Source: Oligosphaera ethanolica
GTDB lineage: Bacteria > Verrucomicrobiota > Lentisphaeria > Oligosphaerales > Oligosphaeraceae
Reading direction: 5' to 3'
Length of the DNA: 64,000 nucleotides
NCBI RefSeq assembly: GCF_030814695.1
Contig: NZ_JAUSVL010000001.1
Location: 5,616,227 to 5,680,226 of the forward strand
Below, piece after piece: positions 15,906-25,135 of this stretch; positions within the stretch are counted from its first letter, which is position 1, and each line of letters begins with the position of its first letter. The position numbers and the translations under genes are program-made. Under the pieces are notes generated by a model. The model was not told where the DNA came from. It ran no database searches and saw nothing but the letters and a program-made list of their open reading frames with translations.

Positions 15906-17017
15906 TGCGGGCGCTCTTTTGTCGCTGTTGAATGACTATCCATCAGCAAATCAACCAGTTGCGTATGAATGTAGTAGTTACTCCGCCCGACTTTCACTTT
16001 GGTCAGTATGCCGCTGGCTACGATCAGGTCAAGATATTTGGCTGCCGTCTTGCGGCGGACCTGCATCGCCTGTTCCATGAATTCGACTTTGGTGTAGGGG
16101 AAGTTGAAGAGATGGTTCAATAAGTCATGGCGGTAATTCTTGCCAAAGAGCTTTTTGAGCTGCTGCTTGTCGTCATGCATCAGCAGCAGTATGCGCTTGA
16201 CCAGCAGGAGCGTAGCATCCGCGATCTCTTCAATGCCACGCAGCATGAAGAGCACCCATTCCTGCCACGACGCAGTGTTGTCAGCGCCTTCTCTGATTGC
16301 CTGCAACAGGTGGTAGTAATCGCGTTTGTGCTGGATGATATAACGGCTTAAATACAGAATCGGCAAATCCAGCAACTCGTTGAGCACCAGGTACAATATG
16401 GAGAGGATGCGGCCGGTACGACCGTTGCCATCGTAAAAAGGGTGAATGCTCTCGAACTGATGGTGGATCACCGCGAGCTTGATCAGGGGATCAAGATCAC
16501 TCGTTTCTGGCGTGTTGATAAATTTTTCCAGCTCGCTCATCAGCTCAATGACGACCTGTCCGTCTTGCGGGGGGGTATAGACGACGTGTCCCTGCGCGTC
16601 TTTCAGGACGGTCCCGGGAACCTTGCGGAAGCCTGCCAAATTGCCGATAAGCACCCGCTGGATGTCCAGAATGACGGCGTTGGTGAGCAGTTTGTCCCGC
16701 CGCACGCGCTCATAGCCCACTTTCAGCGCTTGGCGATAGGACATGACTTCCTTTGCGGCTGCGGACGCAATAAAGCCCGTGACATCCAAGTCGCTTTTGA
16801 AGAGATCGTCGTGGGTAGTGACGATATTCTCGACTGCGGAACTGTCTTTGGCCTCCTGGAGGGCCAGGGTGTCGATGAGAATTGCCCCATTGGGGATTGT
16901 CTGCACCAGTCCCTTCAATTCGGCCAGTTTGCGGTTGGCCCGGTTCAGCTGCTTGAGTATGGCGATGCTTTCCAAGTCAACGCGTGGAGGCAGGGGGGGA
17001 ATCTGATAGTCCGCCAT
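15902..17017 (-). CDS. fic: Fic-domain AMP transferase
   Basis: A 371-residue protein with the complete catalytic motif HPFYDGNGRTGR at residues 192-203. The N-terminal SSAVEN (residues 59-64) fits the inhibitory helix motif (S/T)xxxE(G/N), so it is a class II, self-inhibited Fic enzyme. A winged-helix-like C-terminal domain (about 310-360) may bind DNA. Fic proteins move AMP from ATP to hydroxyl side chains of target proteins; the target is unknown here. The start codon shares one base with the mod stop (TAATG), and its stop overlaps the next ORF. It is therefore built into the restriction operon and may be a backup toxin or regulator. Confidence 0.9.
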   Translation of the reverse strand: MADYQIPPLPPRVDLESIAILKQLNRANRKLAELKGLVQTIPNGAILIDTLALQEAKDSSAVENIVTTHDDLFKSDLDVTGFIASAAAKEVMSYRQALKVGYERVRRDKLLTNAVILDIQRVLIGNLAGFRKVPGTVLKDAQGHVVYTPPQDGQVVIELMSELEKFINTPETSDLDPLIKLAVIHHQFESIHPFYDGNGRTGRILSILYLVLNELLDLPILYLSRYIIQHKRDYYHLLQAIREGADNTASWQEWVLFMLRGIEEIADATLLLVKRILLLMHDDKQQLKKLFGKNYRHDLLNHLFNFPYTKVEFMEQAMQVRRKTAAKYLDLIVASGILTKVKVGRSNYYIHTQLVDLLMDSHSTATKERPQ

Positions 17018-18954
17018 TACAGAATCCTCCGTACAGTATCAGGGCTGAAGGTGGCGAATATCTGCTCGAAGTTGGCGGCCACGCTGTCACTTTTTAGCGA
17101 GCTGTCACGCAAGACCGCATAGCAGGGCTTTTGCTGCGCAATCGCGGTGACGACGTCGTCGCTTATCTCCTCATCAAAACAAGCGATGAGGAAATTGTCC
17201 GCCACGTTGAATATCTTTTTGCCAGCTATGACCGTCTCTGTAATATTGCTGGAGAGAAGTACGCCAAGTTCCAGCATGACCTGAAAAAGCAGGTCCTCCG
17301 GCCCGCGGCCGTCCTTGATGTTGCTGGCTCGGTCAAACAACACATCTTGCGACGTCGCTGCCGGACTGTAGTACACGTCTTTCATGTTCGTGCTGTCCAG
17401 CTTCAACACCCGGAAGCCGATGTCCAGCCCCGCTGCTGTCGTTGCATTTTCCGACGCAATCTTCGCACCCGCACGGCGTATGCGTTCCTTGCCGATCTCG
17501 CAAATGGTTTTGTAACCCGCCTTATAGGCCTCGCCGTCTTCGGGACAGGCCTCCGGTAACTGCACCATGATGAACTTGCGGTTGCCACCATCCTCGGCAT
17601 TCTGCTGCATCACTGCATGGGCCGTTGTACCAGAACCAGAAAAAAAGTCGAGGATGAGGGCGTCTTGACTTTGACTCATTTGAATGCACTGCCTAATCAT
17701 ATGAACAGATTTTGGAGCCTGAAAAATTTTCTCCTTTGAGTCAAAAAGTGAACTAAAAAAGATTTGTCCTTTTTCGGTGAAAAATAACTTGTCTGTCCAT
17801 ATGGACTTAACTTGTTTCAATGGGGCTTGAATATCACAATAGGCATATGCCTTACGATATATTTTCCATTTTCCATTAACTTTTTTCCCTACAAGAAGAT
17901 GTGCATCACTAGATGCTTTTTCTTTTCCCCACGTCCAACAACCTTCATAGCCATCGTCCCAAATAGGAAATACTTCATAGTACTCAGATTGGTAATTAAG
18001 TGTAACTTCACCACTAGGCTTAATGTATATAGGATACCATAGATTTTGACGATTAAATTTTCCAAAATCACGATGTGTATTACGCAGTTCTAATTCTCTA
18101 TAACAACATCCATTAGAATCAATAAGTGAATAGTCATTTTTAATATCATCATCAGACTTTGGAATTGAAAAACTACCATTTTTGAGTGCTTTTTTGGAAT
18201 ATATTAGTATATATTCGTGACAATTTGCAACATATTTGTCTTGTGATCTTCCCTTTGGATTACACAGCAAGGTTATCTGTGCAACGAATTGATTGTAACC
18301 AAACAATTCATCTAAACACTTACGAAGATTATGTATTTCATTATCATCAATTGAAATGAATATCACCCCATCATCTGTAAGCAAGTCTTTAGCGAGCTTG
18401 AGTCGCGGATAGATCATATTAAGCCAGTCGGTATGGAATCGTCCATTTGAGTCGGTATTTTGGACCAAGCGGTTTCCCTGGGCATCGTATTGACCGTCGC
18501 GTTCGAGGAATTCGCCGGCGCTCTGGGCAAAATCATCTTCGTAGACGAAGTCGTTGCCGGTGTTATATGGCGGGTCGATGTAGATCATTTTGATTTTGCC
18601 GAGGTAGGTCTCTTGAAGGAGCTTAAGCACATCGAGATTATCGCCTTCGATGTAGAGATTTTCGGTACTATCGAAGTTGACGGAGTCCTCGCGGCAGGGC
18701 CGCAAAGTAGCGGCGATGGGGCTATTGGCGAGAAGCACGGACTTTCGTTTGTCCGGCCAAGTGAACTGATAGCGTTCATCGGGGCCCTCGACGATACTCT
18801 TGGATAGCTCCTGCCGCAGTGCGTCGAAGTCGATGGCGCGCTCGGGTTTGCCGTCCTCGCCCAGGCGTTCCGTGAGCACGTTGGGGAAGAGCTTACCGAT
18901 CAGCTCAATATTCCTGTCCACGCCGTTGGGCGTATGCATGTTCAGCTTGTCCAT
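17017..18954 (-). CDS. mod: Type III DNA methyltransferase, Mod subunit
   Basis: From the ATG at 18954 (MDKLNMHTPN), behind GGAGA, the protein has 645 residues, normal for Mod. DPPY lies at residues 127-130 and the AdoMet-binding FSGSG comes late, the order of beta-class N6-adenine methyltransferases. The segment between them (about 17,690-18,420) is the target-recognition domain and is much richer in A and T than the flanks. That fits exchange of recognition domains between mod alleles. A start 50 codons further upstream is open in frame but lies wholly inside the DUF4391 gene and is unlikely. Mod sets the recognition site for both methylation and Res cleavage. Confidence 0.93.
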   Translation of the reverse strand: MDKLNMHTPNGVDRNIELIGKLFPNVLTERLGEDGKPERAIDFDALRQELSKSIVEGPDERYQFTWPDKRKSVLLANSPIAATLRPCREDSVNFDSTENLYIEGDNLDVLKLLQETYLGKIKMIYIDPPYNTGNDFVYEDDFAQSAGEFLERDGQYDAQGNRLVQNTDSNGRFHTDWLNMIYPRLKLAKDLLTDDGVIFISIDDNEIHNLRKCLDELFGYNQFVAQITLLCNPKGRSQDKYVANCHEYILIYSKKALKNGSFSIPKSDDDIKNDYSLIDSNGCCYRELELRNTHRDFGKFNRQNLWYPIYIKPSGEVTLNYQSEYYEVFPIWDDGYEGCWTWGKEKASSDAHLLVGKKVNGKWKIYRKAYAYCDIQAPLKQVKSIWTDKLFFTEKGQIFFSSLFDSKEKIFQAPKSVHMIRQCIQMSQSQDALILDFFSGSGTTAHAVMQQNAEDGGNRKFIMVQLPEACPEDGEAYKAGYKTICEIGKERIRRAGAKIASENATTAAGLDIGFRVLKLDSTNMKDVYYSPAATSQDVLFDRASNIKDGRGPEDLLFQVMLELGVLLSSNITETVIAGKKIFNVADNFLIACFDEEISDDVVTAIAQQKPCYAVLRDSSLKSDSVAANFEQIFATFSPDTVRRIL

Positions 18955-19585
18955 GAATGTCTCCAGTGGAATTCTGTATGGTCGTGATCTGCTGCTTGAG
19001 TTCAAATTTGCGTTTTGGCTGCTTCTCAGCGCGGAGGAGTTTTTCGAGCTTGGCGATTTCGTTGTCCTGGCGCTTTTGCCAGGCAAGAGCCTGAATGGCA
19101 TCATCTAAGGGTACCCCATCGTAATCATTGAGGCCCTGGTGAATTTGGCGTAGAAAGTTGTCTACAACGTCATCCATGGTCGGCCCGATGATCTGCAGAG
19201 GCAATTCAGCATAGGCCATCCAAGCGGTTGCAAAGTACTCCCGGACGGTTTGCTCCGGGCTTCCCTTGTAGCCCATACTGGCCATATAGCGCTCCCCATG
19301 CTGCAACAAAAAAAGCACATGGTAGTGCAGGCTCTTGTCGATACTGTGTAAAAGCTGGTTGTTGACTGAGGCGCTTTTCAAGGCGACCTCAAAGACTTCC
19401 ACTTCCACCACCCGACGCCCGGGCTGCACGGGCAAGGTCGTTGCCGACAGTTTATTGCGCCAAATTATCTTCTCGACGCCACTGGCAAATGCCTTCTTCA
19501 TCGCCGGCGTCATCGGGCTCTTCTCGACGAAGGTTTTCTTGTGTATCGGGGTGTTGACGGCCGTGGAAATCGGAAAGTCCATCAT
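18905..19585 (-). CDS. DUF4391 protein
   Basis: A 226-residue protein starting MMDFPISTAVNTPIHKKTF. The block VEKIIWRNKLSATTLPV followed by VEVEVFEVALK fits DUF4391, a family encoded beside SNF2-like helicases and type III methyltransferases. The C-terminal third is charged and probably coiled coil (QKRQDNEIAKLEKLLRAEKQ). Its ATG overlaps the helicase stop by four bases, and its 3' end overlaps mod by 50 bases, which implies coupled translation. Its biochemical role is unknown; the context suggests an adaptor between helicase and methyltransferase. Confidence 0.8.
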   Translation of the reverse strand: MMDFPISTAVNTPIHKKTFVEKSPMTPAMKKAFASGVEKIIWRNKLSATTLPVQPGRRVVEVEVFEVALKSASVNNQLLHSIDKSLHYHVLFLLQHGERYMASMGYKGSPEQTVREYFATAWMAYAELPLQIIGPTMDDVVDNFLRQIHQGLNDYDGVPLDDAIQALAWQKRQDNEIAKLEKLLRAEKQPKRKFELKQQITTIQNSTGDIHGQAEHAYAQRRGQEY

Positions 19586-22500
19586 GACGCCGGTCCTTTC
19601 ACCACCAGGAAGCAGATCAGCTCAAAGTCGTTCAGGCCCGCGATGGGATTTTCCAGCGCGGTGGTGCCGCCGGGCGCAAAGAGACTCTCGACGTCGCTTT
19701 CCTGTTTCTTGTGAATGATGGAGGCGATGGCCTCACCCAGGAGCTTCGAGTAGTGGTTCATCTTGAGCCCGTCATGGGTCTCCTGGTTGAAGGCACGACA
19801 AAGCCCGGGAACCGGCTCCTGTTGCCCTTTGCAGAGCAGCCGCATGGTATCCAGGAGCTTCTTGGGGGCCAGGTGGTGGCAGACGACCCGACCGTCGTCG
19901 GCGAGATAGACCATGTAAAAGGGATGTAGGCGATTTTGCTTGTCGATATTCACGCCCTGGTTGACATTGCGGAGTATGTAGAGTACCCCGGGAGGGCAGT
20001 CAGGCGAGGACGGCACAACGGCATGGAGCCCGCGCGGCGCCTTGTCGCAATCGCGATTTTGCTTGACGTAGTCCAGCAAGTCAAGGCGAAATTCATTCAG
20101 ACCCAGGTCCATGATGCTGATCCCGGTGTTCATCTCTTCAATGTCAACGACTTCCTGCTGCAGGCGTTCCAGCTGTTTTCGGCGGTACTCCAGATCGCCC
20201 TGGTTATCCTCTTCGTTGATGGGGTCGTCATCGCCAGTGGCCGTCATGATGGAAATTTTCATGCGGGTTTCTACGCGGTCTTTCAGCTGGATGTAGTCGT
20301 CTAGAGTCATATCGGGCCAGTAGTTAACCAGCTGTATGCAGTGGTTATGGCTGCCTATACGATCAATGCGACCAAAACGCTGAATGATGCGCACTGGATT
20401 CCAATGGATGTCGTAGTTGATCAGGTAGTCGCAGTCCTGCAGGTTCTGGCCTTCGGAGATACAGTCCGTAGCAATCAAGACGTCTATCTCCACGGGGTTG
20501 TTCGGCAACAGCAGATGTTTTTCCTTGGATATCGGCGAAAAGAGCGTCAGGACGGTGTTCATGTCGATCTTTAACCTGGGAACGGTAGACAGACCATCCG
20601 TCGTGCCTGTTACCATGGCGCTATGTAGCCCGAAGATCGCCCGCATATACTCACTGACATGCGTGTAAAGATACTCGGCCGTGTCGGCAAACGCCGTGAA
20701 AATTATGACCTTCTTATTCCCGGGGTTGATGGGATGGTTGACTTTGTCGGCAATCTGCCCGAGCAGCGTCTGGAGTTTGTTGTCGTGTTCGGGTGTGATG
20801 TCACGGATCATGGAGATCAGCAGTTCTAGCGTCTCGACGTCACTGGCCAGTTTCGCTCGCCAGGACACGTAGTCCATGTCCCGCAAATCAATCTTGACCT
20901 TCTTGCCGACCAGATAAAAATCGCCATCCTCATCGTCGGCGTCTTGCGCGGAGTCCGTCATCATCTCTGAAAATTCGAATAAATCGAGACCGCCAGACTG
21001 GTCGAAGCGGTCGATGCTGCGGATGGTCTTTTCATTGAGCGCCTTGATACGCGTCAAGGTCAGCAGGAAGGCATGAACGGAACTCTCCAGACGTTTGAGC
21101 AGTGCAATGCCCATTAGGCGATGGACGCCTTTCTCGCGCCCGATCTGGGAGAGATTGGACCCTTTGTCATCGTCATCGGCGCTGGACGGCAGGTCATATT
21201 TGCTTCGGGCGCTCTCAAAAATGAAGAGCGACGGCAGGTATATCATCAAGGTCAGCTGCTGGAGTTGCTCAAATATCTCGTTGTAGTTGATGGCACCCGA
21301 GAGCGTCGTCAGCGCCGGCCGCGGACTCAGGGGTTTCAGGCGCTCCGGAAATTTGCCTATAGCGGTAATGTCGTAATACCGCTCAATGTGCTTGCGAGAA
21401 CGGGCAATCGTGACGGCGTCAAGCAATTCGAAGAAATCAAAATCGAGGCGATCCAGCAGGGCCTCGGCGGTACGCTCGTCCGGCGGCAACTTGTTCCAGA
21501 TGTTGAACTCCTTCTGCGCCTGACGGAAAATCTCATCAATGCTGTGTTTGGTGTTCAGCTTGTCTTCCAAGAAAGCCGAATGGCCCTCGTAAGCGAGTTC
21601 CAGCTGGTTTTTCAAGTCGAGGAAGCGGTTGTTGACCGGCGTTGCCGAAAGCATCAACACCTTGGTGCGCACGCCGGAACGGATGACTTTGTTAAGCAGG
21701 CGCAGATAGCGGTTTTCCCGTTTTTCGTCATTACCATAGACATCAGCGCCATTACGGAAGTTATGCGATTCGTCAATGACCACGAGGTCGTAGGTATCCC
21801 AGCGTAGACGAGACAAATCAACGCCGTTCGACTCGCCCTGATGCCGGGATAGATCGGTGTGATAGAGGACGTCATACCGCAGCCGATCTCCAGCAATGGG
21901 ATTGTTGACGTAATTGCCCTTGAAGGTATTCCAGTTGTTTGATAACTTCTTGGGGCACAACACCAGCACATTCTTGTTGCGGTCTTCGTAGTATTTCATT
22001 ACCGCCAAAGCGGAAAAGGTCTTGCCAAGACCGACGCTGTCAGCCAAAATGCAGCCATTGTACTTTTCCAGCTTGTTGATGATCGCCAGTACTGCATCGC
22101 GCTGAAAATCAAAAAGTCGTTTCCATATCTGGCTGTTGCGGAAGCCCACGCCCTCATTGGGCAGCTCGTCTTCAGAAATGTCCTCAAGAAATTCGCTGAA
22201 GATGTTGTAGAGCGTCAGAAAGTAAATAAACCATGGAGCATTTTCGCGGTAGGCGGCGGTGATGTTGTCGATAACGACGTCAGTCACATCCTGCATTTTG
22301 GCGGCGTCATGCCACAGGCTGTTGAAGGTCTGGATGAAACGACTGCTTGCCTGGGGCGGATGCTTCATCACAAAGTTAAAGGAGTTGTTGCCCCGCTCGC
22401 AACCGATGTCGATAGTCGTAAAACCGTTGAGCGGATAGTAGGTGCAGCCCTCGGGGCCTTCCACATTCAAGAAACCGGTGATGTTGTCACCGGAGGTGTT

Positions 22501-22848
22501 CGATTTGAATTTGACCTTGCGCCGTATCCATTCCGCACACTCTTTAGCGATGGCCTTCTGGGTCAATTCGTTGCGTAGTCTGATCTCGAACTCGGAACCA
22601 TAGAGGCTGCTTTCACGGGATAGCCGCGGAATGTAAAATTCACGTTTTTCCTTTGGCGCCTGCTCGGTGGTGAAAGTCGGCGAGGTAAAGAGAAAACGCA
22701 GCTCGGCAATGTCCGACAGCTCCTTTTTCAGCTCCTGATAGGCATACATCGAAAAGCACGCCGCTGCAATAGACACCTTGCTCGATGGTTTGATTTCCTT
22801 CTTGAGATCGTCTTTAACGAACTCGTTGATGTTGTCAATCATCTGCAT
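19582..22848 (-). CDS. SNF2-like helicase with a degenerate PLD-like N terminus
   Basis: About 1,088 residues from the ATG at 22848, chosen because GGAAAG precedes it; an in-frame ATG at 22899 adds 17 residues. The N terminus (KVSIAAACFSMYAYQELKKEL) resembles the start of phospholipase-D-like modules fused to helicases. I cannot find the HKD catalytic motif, so nuclease activity is doubtful. The helicase core shows ADSVGLGKTFSAL (motif I), VVIDESHNF (II), MLSATPVNN (III), ISEGQNLQDCDYLINYD (V) and RIIQRFGRIDRIG (VI). It is the first gene of the operon. Such helicases occur in phage-defence systems, where they are thought to move on or remodel foreign DNA. Confidence 0.88.
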   Translation of the reverse strand: MQMIDNINEFVKDDLKKEIKPSSKVSIAAACFSMYAYQELKKELSDIAELRFLFTSPTFTTEQAPKEKREFYIPRLSRESSLYGSEFEIRLRNELTQKAIAKECAEWIRRKVKFKSNTSGDNITGFLNVEGPEGCTYYPLNGFTTIDIGCERGNNSFNFVMKHPPQASSRFIQTFNSLWHDAAKMQDVTDVVIDNITAAYRENAPWFIYFLTLYNIFSEFLEDISEDELPNEGVGFRNSQIWKRLFDFQRDAVLAIINKLEKYNGCILADSVGLGKTFSALAVMKYYEDRNKNVLVLCPKKLSNNWNTFKGNYVNNPIAGDRLRYDVLYHTDLSRHQGESNGVDLSRLRWDTYDLVVIDESHNFRNGADVYGNDEKRENRYLRLLNKVIRSGVRTKVLMLSATPVNNRFLDLKNQLELAYEGHSAFLEDKLNTKHSIDEIFRQAQKEFNIWNKLPPDERTAEALLDRLDFDFFELLDAVTIARSRKHIERYYDITAIGKFPERLKPLSPRPALTTLSGAINYNEIFEQLQQLTLMIYLPSLFIFESARSKYDLPSSADDDDKGSNLSQIGREKGVHRLMGIALLKRLESSVHAFLLTLTRIKALNEKTIRSIDRFDQSGGLDLFEFSEMMTDSAQDADDEDGDFYLVGKKVKIDLRDMDYVSWRAKLASDVETLELLISMIRDITPEHDNKLQTLLGQIADKVNHPINPGNKKVIIFTAFADTAEYLYTHVSEYMRAIFGLHSAMVTGTTDGLSTVPRLKIDMNTVLTLFSPISKEKHLLLPNNPVEIDVLIATDCISEGQNLQDCDYLINYDIHWNPVRIIQRFGRIDRIGSHNHCIQLVNYWPDMTLDDYIQLKDRVETRMKISIMTATGDDDPINEEDNQGDLEYRRKQLERLQQEVVDIEEMNTGISIMDLGLNEFRLDLLDYVKQNRDCDKAPRGLHAVVPSSPDCPPGVLYILRNVNQGVNIDKQNRLHPFYMVYLADDGRVVCHHLAPKKLLDTMRLLCKGQQEPVPGLCRAFNQETHDGLKMNHYSKLLGEAIASIIHKKQESDVESLFAPGGTTALENPIAGLNDFELICFLVVKGPAS

Positions 22849-23201
22849 GGCGCTCTTTCCATTGTCAGTAAAAATCGTGGTTGATCTTACGACATCCACA
22901 CCCAGGTCACTCTAGCGCAGCCCTAGCCACGCACGTCAAGTCCAAGCAAGCAGCAGACAGCCTCCCACAGTGAGAGGAACCGCCTCACCCCATGGCGCCG
23001 CCACACATGAACGCCACCGAGATGGAAGCCCCCTCATCAAGATGATAACCTTTACATTCCCCACTAGTGGTGCCTGCGCCTGGCAATGGCGTAATGCAGG
23101 ACACGGAACTCGAAATGTAGTATCCGAATATGCAAATAACAACGCCCTCCTTCAAACATCCCTCCAGCCCAAGGAGACTGTTTTCGCTTGACGATTATCA
23201 C
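22849..23201. promoter_or_regulatory. Upstream region of the defence operon
   Basis: No gene is seen between the helicase and the cyclotransferase-like gene. On the minus strand a TTGACG box at about 22,932-22,937 lies 17-19 bases before GCTAGA/TAGAGT, which is a weak candidate promoter for the seven-gene operon. Nothing else in this stretch is recognisable. Confidence 0.3.
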
Positions 23202-23567
23202 TTACTCCCGCGCCCTCCACTCCCCGCCCGCCATCACCCTGGCCCCAGCTGGCTGCGTGTTCATGACGTAGACCCACCCGACCTCAATGCTGCCATCGGG
23301 GAGCCTGGCCTCGATCTGCCGCCGCGTATACAGGTGGGGATGGTTTTCCAGCCGGTCAATGGCCGGCCTGTCGGCAACGGGCAGGACCACGAATTCCGCC
23401 TTGACGACGCCCTGGCCGTCGGGCACGAAGGCCGGGAAGCCCCAGCCGGTGTCGGAGAGCGTGCCCGCGATGTCGCAGGGGCTGATGAAGGTGGCGTTCC
23501 GGCAGAAGTGGCTGTTGGGTTCGCCGCGCATGAGCGTCCCATTGACGATCAGATTCACCGACTCCAT
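23202..23567 (-). CDS. Gamma-glutamylcyclotransferase-like (AIG2) protein
   Basis: A 121-residue protein with the fold signature at its start, IVNGTLMRGEPNSHF (the YGTLM-like loop). It continues with ISPCDIAGTLSDTGWGFPAF, a central acidic segment and the RLENHPHLYTRRQIEARL block common to AIG2/GGCT proteins. Members release 5-oxoproline from gamma-glutamyl amines or peptides. Substrates differ widely, so the reaction here is open. The start is supported by GAGG seven bases upstream. It has no obvious operon partner. Confidence 0.8.
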   Translation of the reverse strand: MESVNLIVNGTLMRGEPNSHFCRNATFISPCDIAGTLSDTGWGFPAFVPDGQGVVKAEFVVLPVADRPAIDRLENHPHLYTRRQIEARLPDGSIEVGWVYVMNTQPAGARVMAGGEWRARE

Positions 23568-24134
23568 GCTGCCTCTTGTCCTTTGTAATGAGTCGTTGCC
23601 ACCTTGAAGCCCTTGTTTCCCTAGGTATGGTAGATGTCACTGGCCTGCATTCTGAAAGCATCTTTGTTACCTGTTTTACTGAACAAATAACGCAGGACCG
23701 ATGCAGACCGGTTTCGACTGCTTTCGCCGGTAACGTCATGGATCGTACCATGAAAGCAAAGGTGTCATTTGCTTTCACAAGCACGACCATGACCGGCTTG
23801 CACTGAAGGAATGGCCGGAGGCAAGGAACGTCGCGTAGAAATGGGAAGACCAGCAACAGCGGGGAGAATCCGTTTATGCCGAGACGGCATCTTGCCGGAG
23901 GCATTCACACAGTACGGCAACACGCCAGAGCAACCCTTTCGATACCCACACCGCACGTGCCATGACTGAAACACTCCGTTTTTCCTAAAACCGGGAAAAA
24001 CCTGACATATTCCGTTTCTCCTATAACCGGGAAGAACCCGAAACAAACTAAAACCACATTTCACGAGTAACCCGCACAATGGGATTGTCAGTCAGGTAAC
24101 TGGCAGGTGAAAGCTCAAAGCAGGAGCCGAGGCG
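23568..24134. other. Gene-free stretch with short repeats
   Basis: No convincing coding region. GAAAGCAAA and TTTGCTTTC (around 23,752-23,776) form a 9-bp hairpin. At about 23,973-24,035 a unit containing CCGTTTTTCCTAAAACCGGG is repeated imperfectly some 36 bases later. Both lie upstream of the first FGE-domain gene and could be regulatory. Confidence 0.4.
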
Positions 24135-24878
24135 ATGAAGAAATTAGCTGCGGTGCTGATGGTCGTGACAAGCCTGCTATACTGCTCCTGTGGCAAATCG
24201 AAGGTCAGTATGGCCCCAGGTGGCGGGGTTATGCTTGACCTCGTTCTCATACGCCCGGGAAAGTTCCTGATGGGGTCTGAATACAGCTACGACGAAGAGG
24301 GGCCGGTTCACGAGGTGAGGATCTCGCAGCCGTTCTATCTTGGCAAGTATGAAGTGACCCAAGCGCAATGGCAGGCTGTCATGGGCTGGAACCCGAGTGA
24401 ATGCAAGGGGGCGACGTTGCCGGTGGAATGCGTCTCATGGGACGATTGTCAGGAATTCATTGAGAAGCTCAACAGCAAGGGAATTGGCACCTTCCGGCTG
24501 CCGACGGAAGCCGAGTGGGAGTACGCCTGCCGAGCGGGCACAACCGATGATTTCGCAAAGAATCTTGACGAAATAGCCTGGTACAATGAGAACAGCGGTG
24601 ACACTACGCATCCGGTGGGCACAAAGAAGGCAAATCCCTGGGGGCTGTATGACATGCACGGGAACGTGTCTGAATTTTGTCTGGACTGGTGGTATGCCCC
24701 ATACAACCAAGGCAAGCAGACTGATCCCATAGGGCTTTCCTGGAGTTTTTGGTTCGTCTGCCGGGGCGGCAGTTATCTTTCCTCATCCAAACGCTGCCTT
24801 TCGGCGAGCCGCTCCACGCTCGCGCCTTGGTGTCGGAGAGGCTATCAAGGCTTCCGCCTCGTCATGATGGTTCAGTAG
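24135..24878 (+). CDS. FGE/SUMF1-domain lipoprotein-like protein, one domain
   Basis: 247 residues. An N-terminal KK-hydrophobic segment ending LLYCSC looks like a lipoprotein signal with an imperfect lipobox. One FGE-sulfatase domain follows: PGKFLMGSEYSYDEEGPVHE, YEVTQAQWQAVMG, FRLPTEAEWEYACRAG, WGLYDMHGNVSE and a final GFRLV. In true FGE enzymes two cysteines follow RGGS; here the first is Ser and only the second is present (RGGSYLSSSKRC). Catalysis of formylglycine formation is therefore unlikely. Domains of this C-type-lectin fold often serve as binding modules. It is the first of three tandem paralogues and starts behind AGGAG. Confidence 0.85.
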   Translation: MKKLAAVLMVVTSLLYCSCGKSKVSMAPGGGVMLDLVLIRPGKFLMGSEYSYDEEGPVHEVRISQPFYLGKYEVTQAQWQAVMGWNPSECKGATLPVECVSWDDCQEFIEKLNSKGIGTFRLPTEAEWEYACRAGTTDDFAKNLDEIAWYNENSGDTTHPVGTKKANPWGLYDMHGNVSEFCLDWWYAPYNQGKQTDPIGLSWSFWFVCRGGSYLSSSKRCLSASRSTLAPWCRRGYQGFRLVMMVQ

Positions 24879-25135
24879 TCCTTGTTGTCATTATCGCCGT
24901 GTCGCGCGGCGTTGCCGAGTTCCGGCCGGGGCGGCAAAGCCGCCGCAGTGGCAATCCGCGGCAAGCGGCGGCAGGGGGCATGGCGACAGCTCCAGGACGA
25001 GGATCGGCAGGCTCGCAGTCGATATAGCCCCAGGCACGCAATAGTGTTTACCCAGTACGACGTTGTGGATGTCGAATTCAAGGGACTGCCAGTTAATCAA
25101 CTGTTATCATTATGAAGGTAAAAAGGGGGGGATGA
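24879..25135. repeat. Intergenic repeat following FGE genes, copy 1
   Basis: This spacer is closely similar to 26,693-26,935, and its first part also to the region after 29,737. It contains a GGGCGGC-AAA-GCCGCC hairpin (about 24,929-24,944) and the shared stretch GCACGCAATAGTGTTTACCC. Gene and spacer were therefore duplicated together. The hairpin could end transcription, but no clear T-run follows. Confidence 0.75.

Noticed and set aside
12203..22848. A BREX or DISARM system
   Set aside because: No PglX, PglZ, BrxC, DrmA or DrmB-like protein is present. The Mod, Res and DPPY/DEPQ motifs point to type III restriction with additions.
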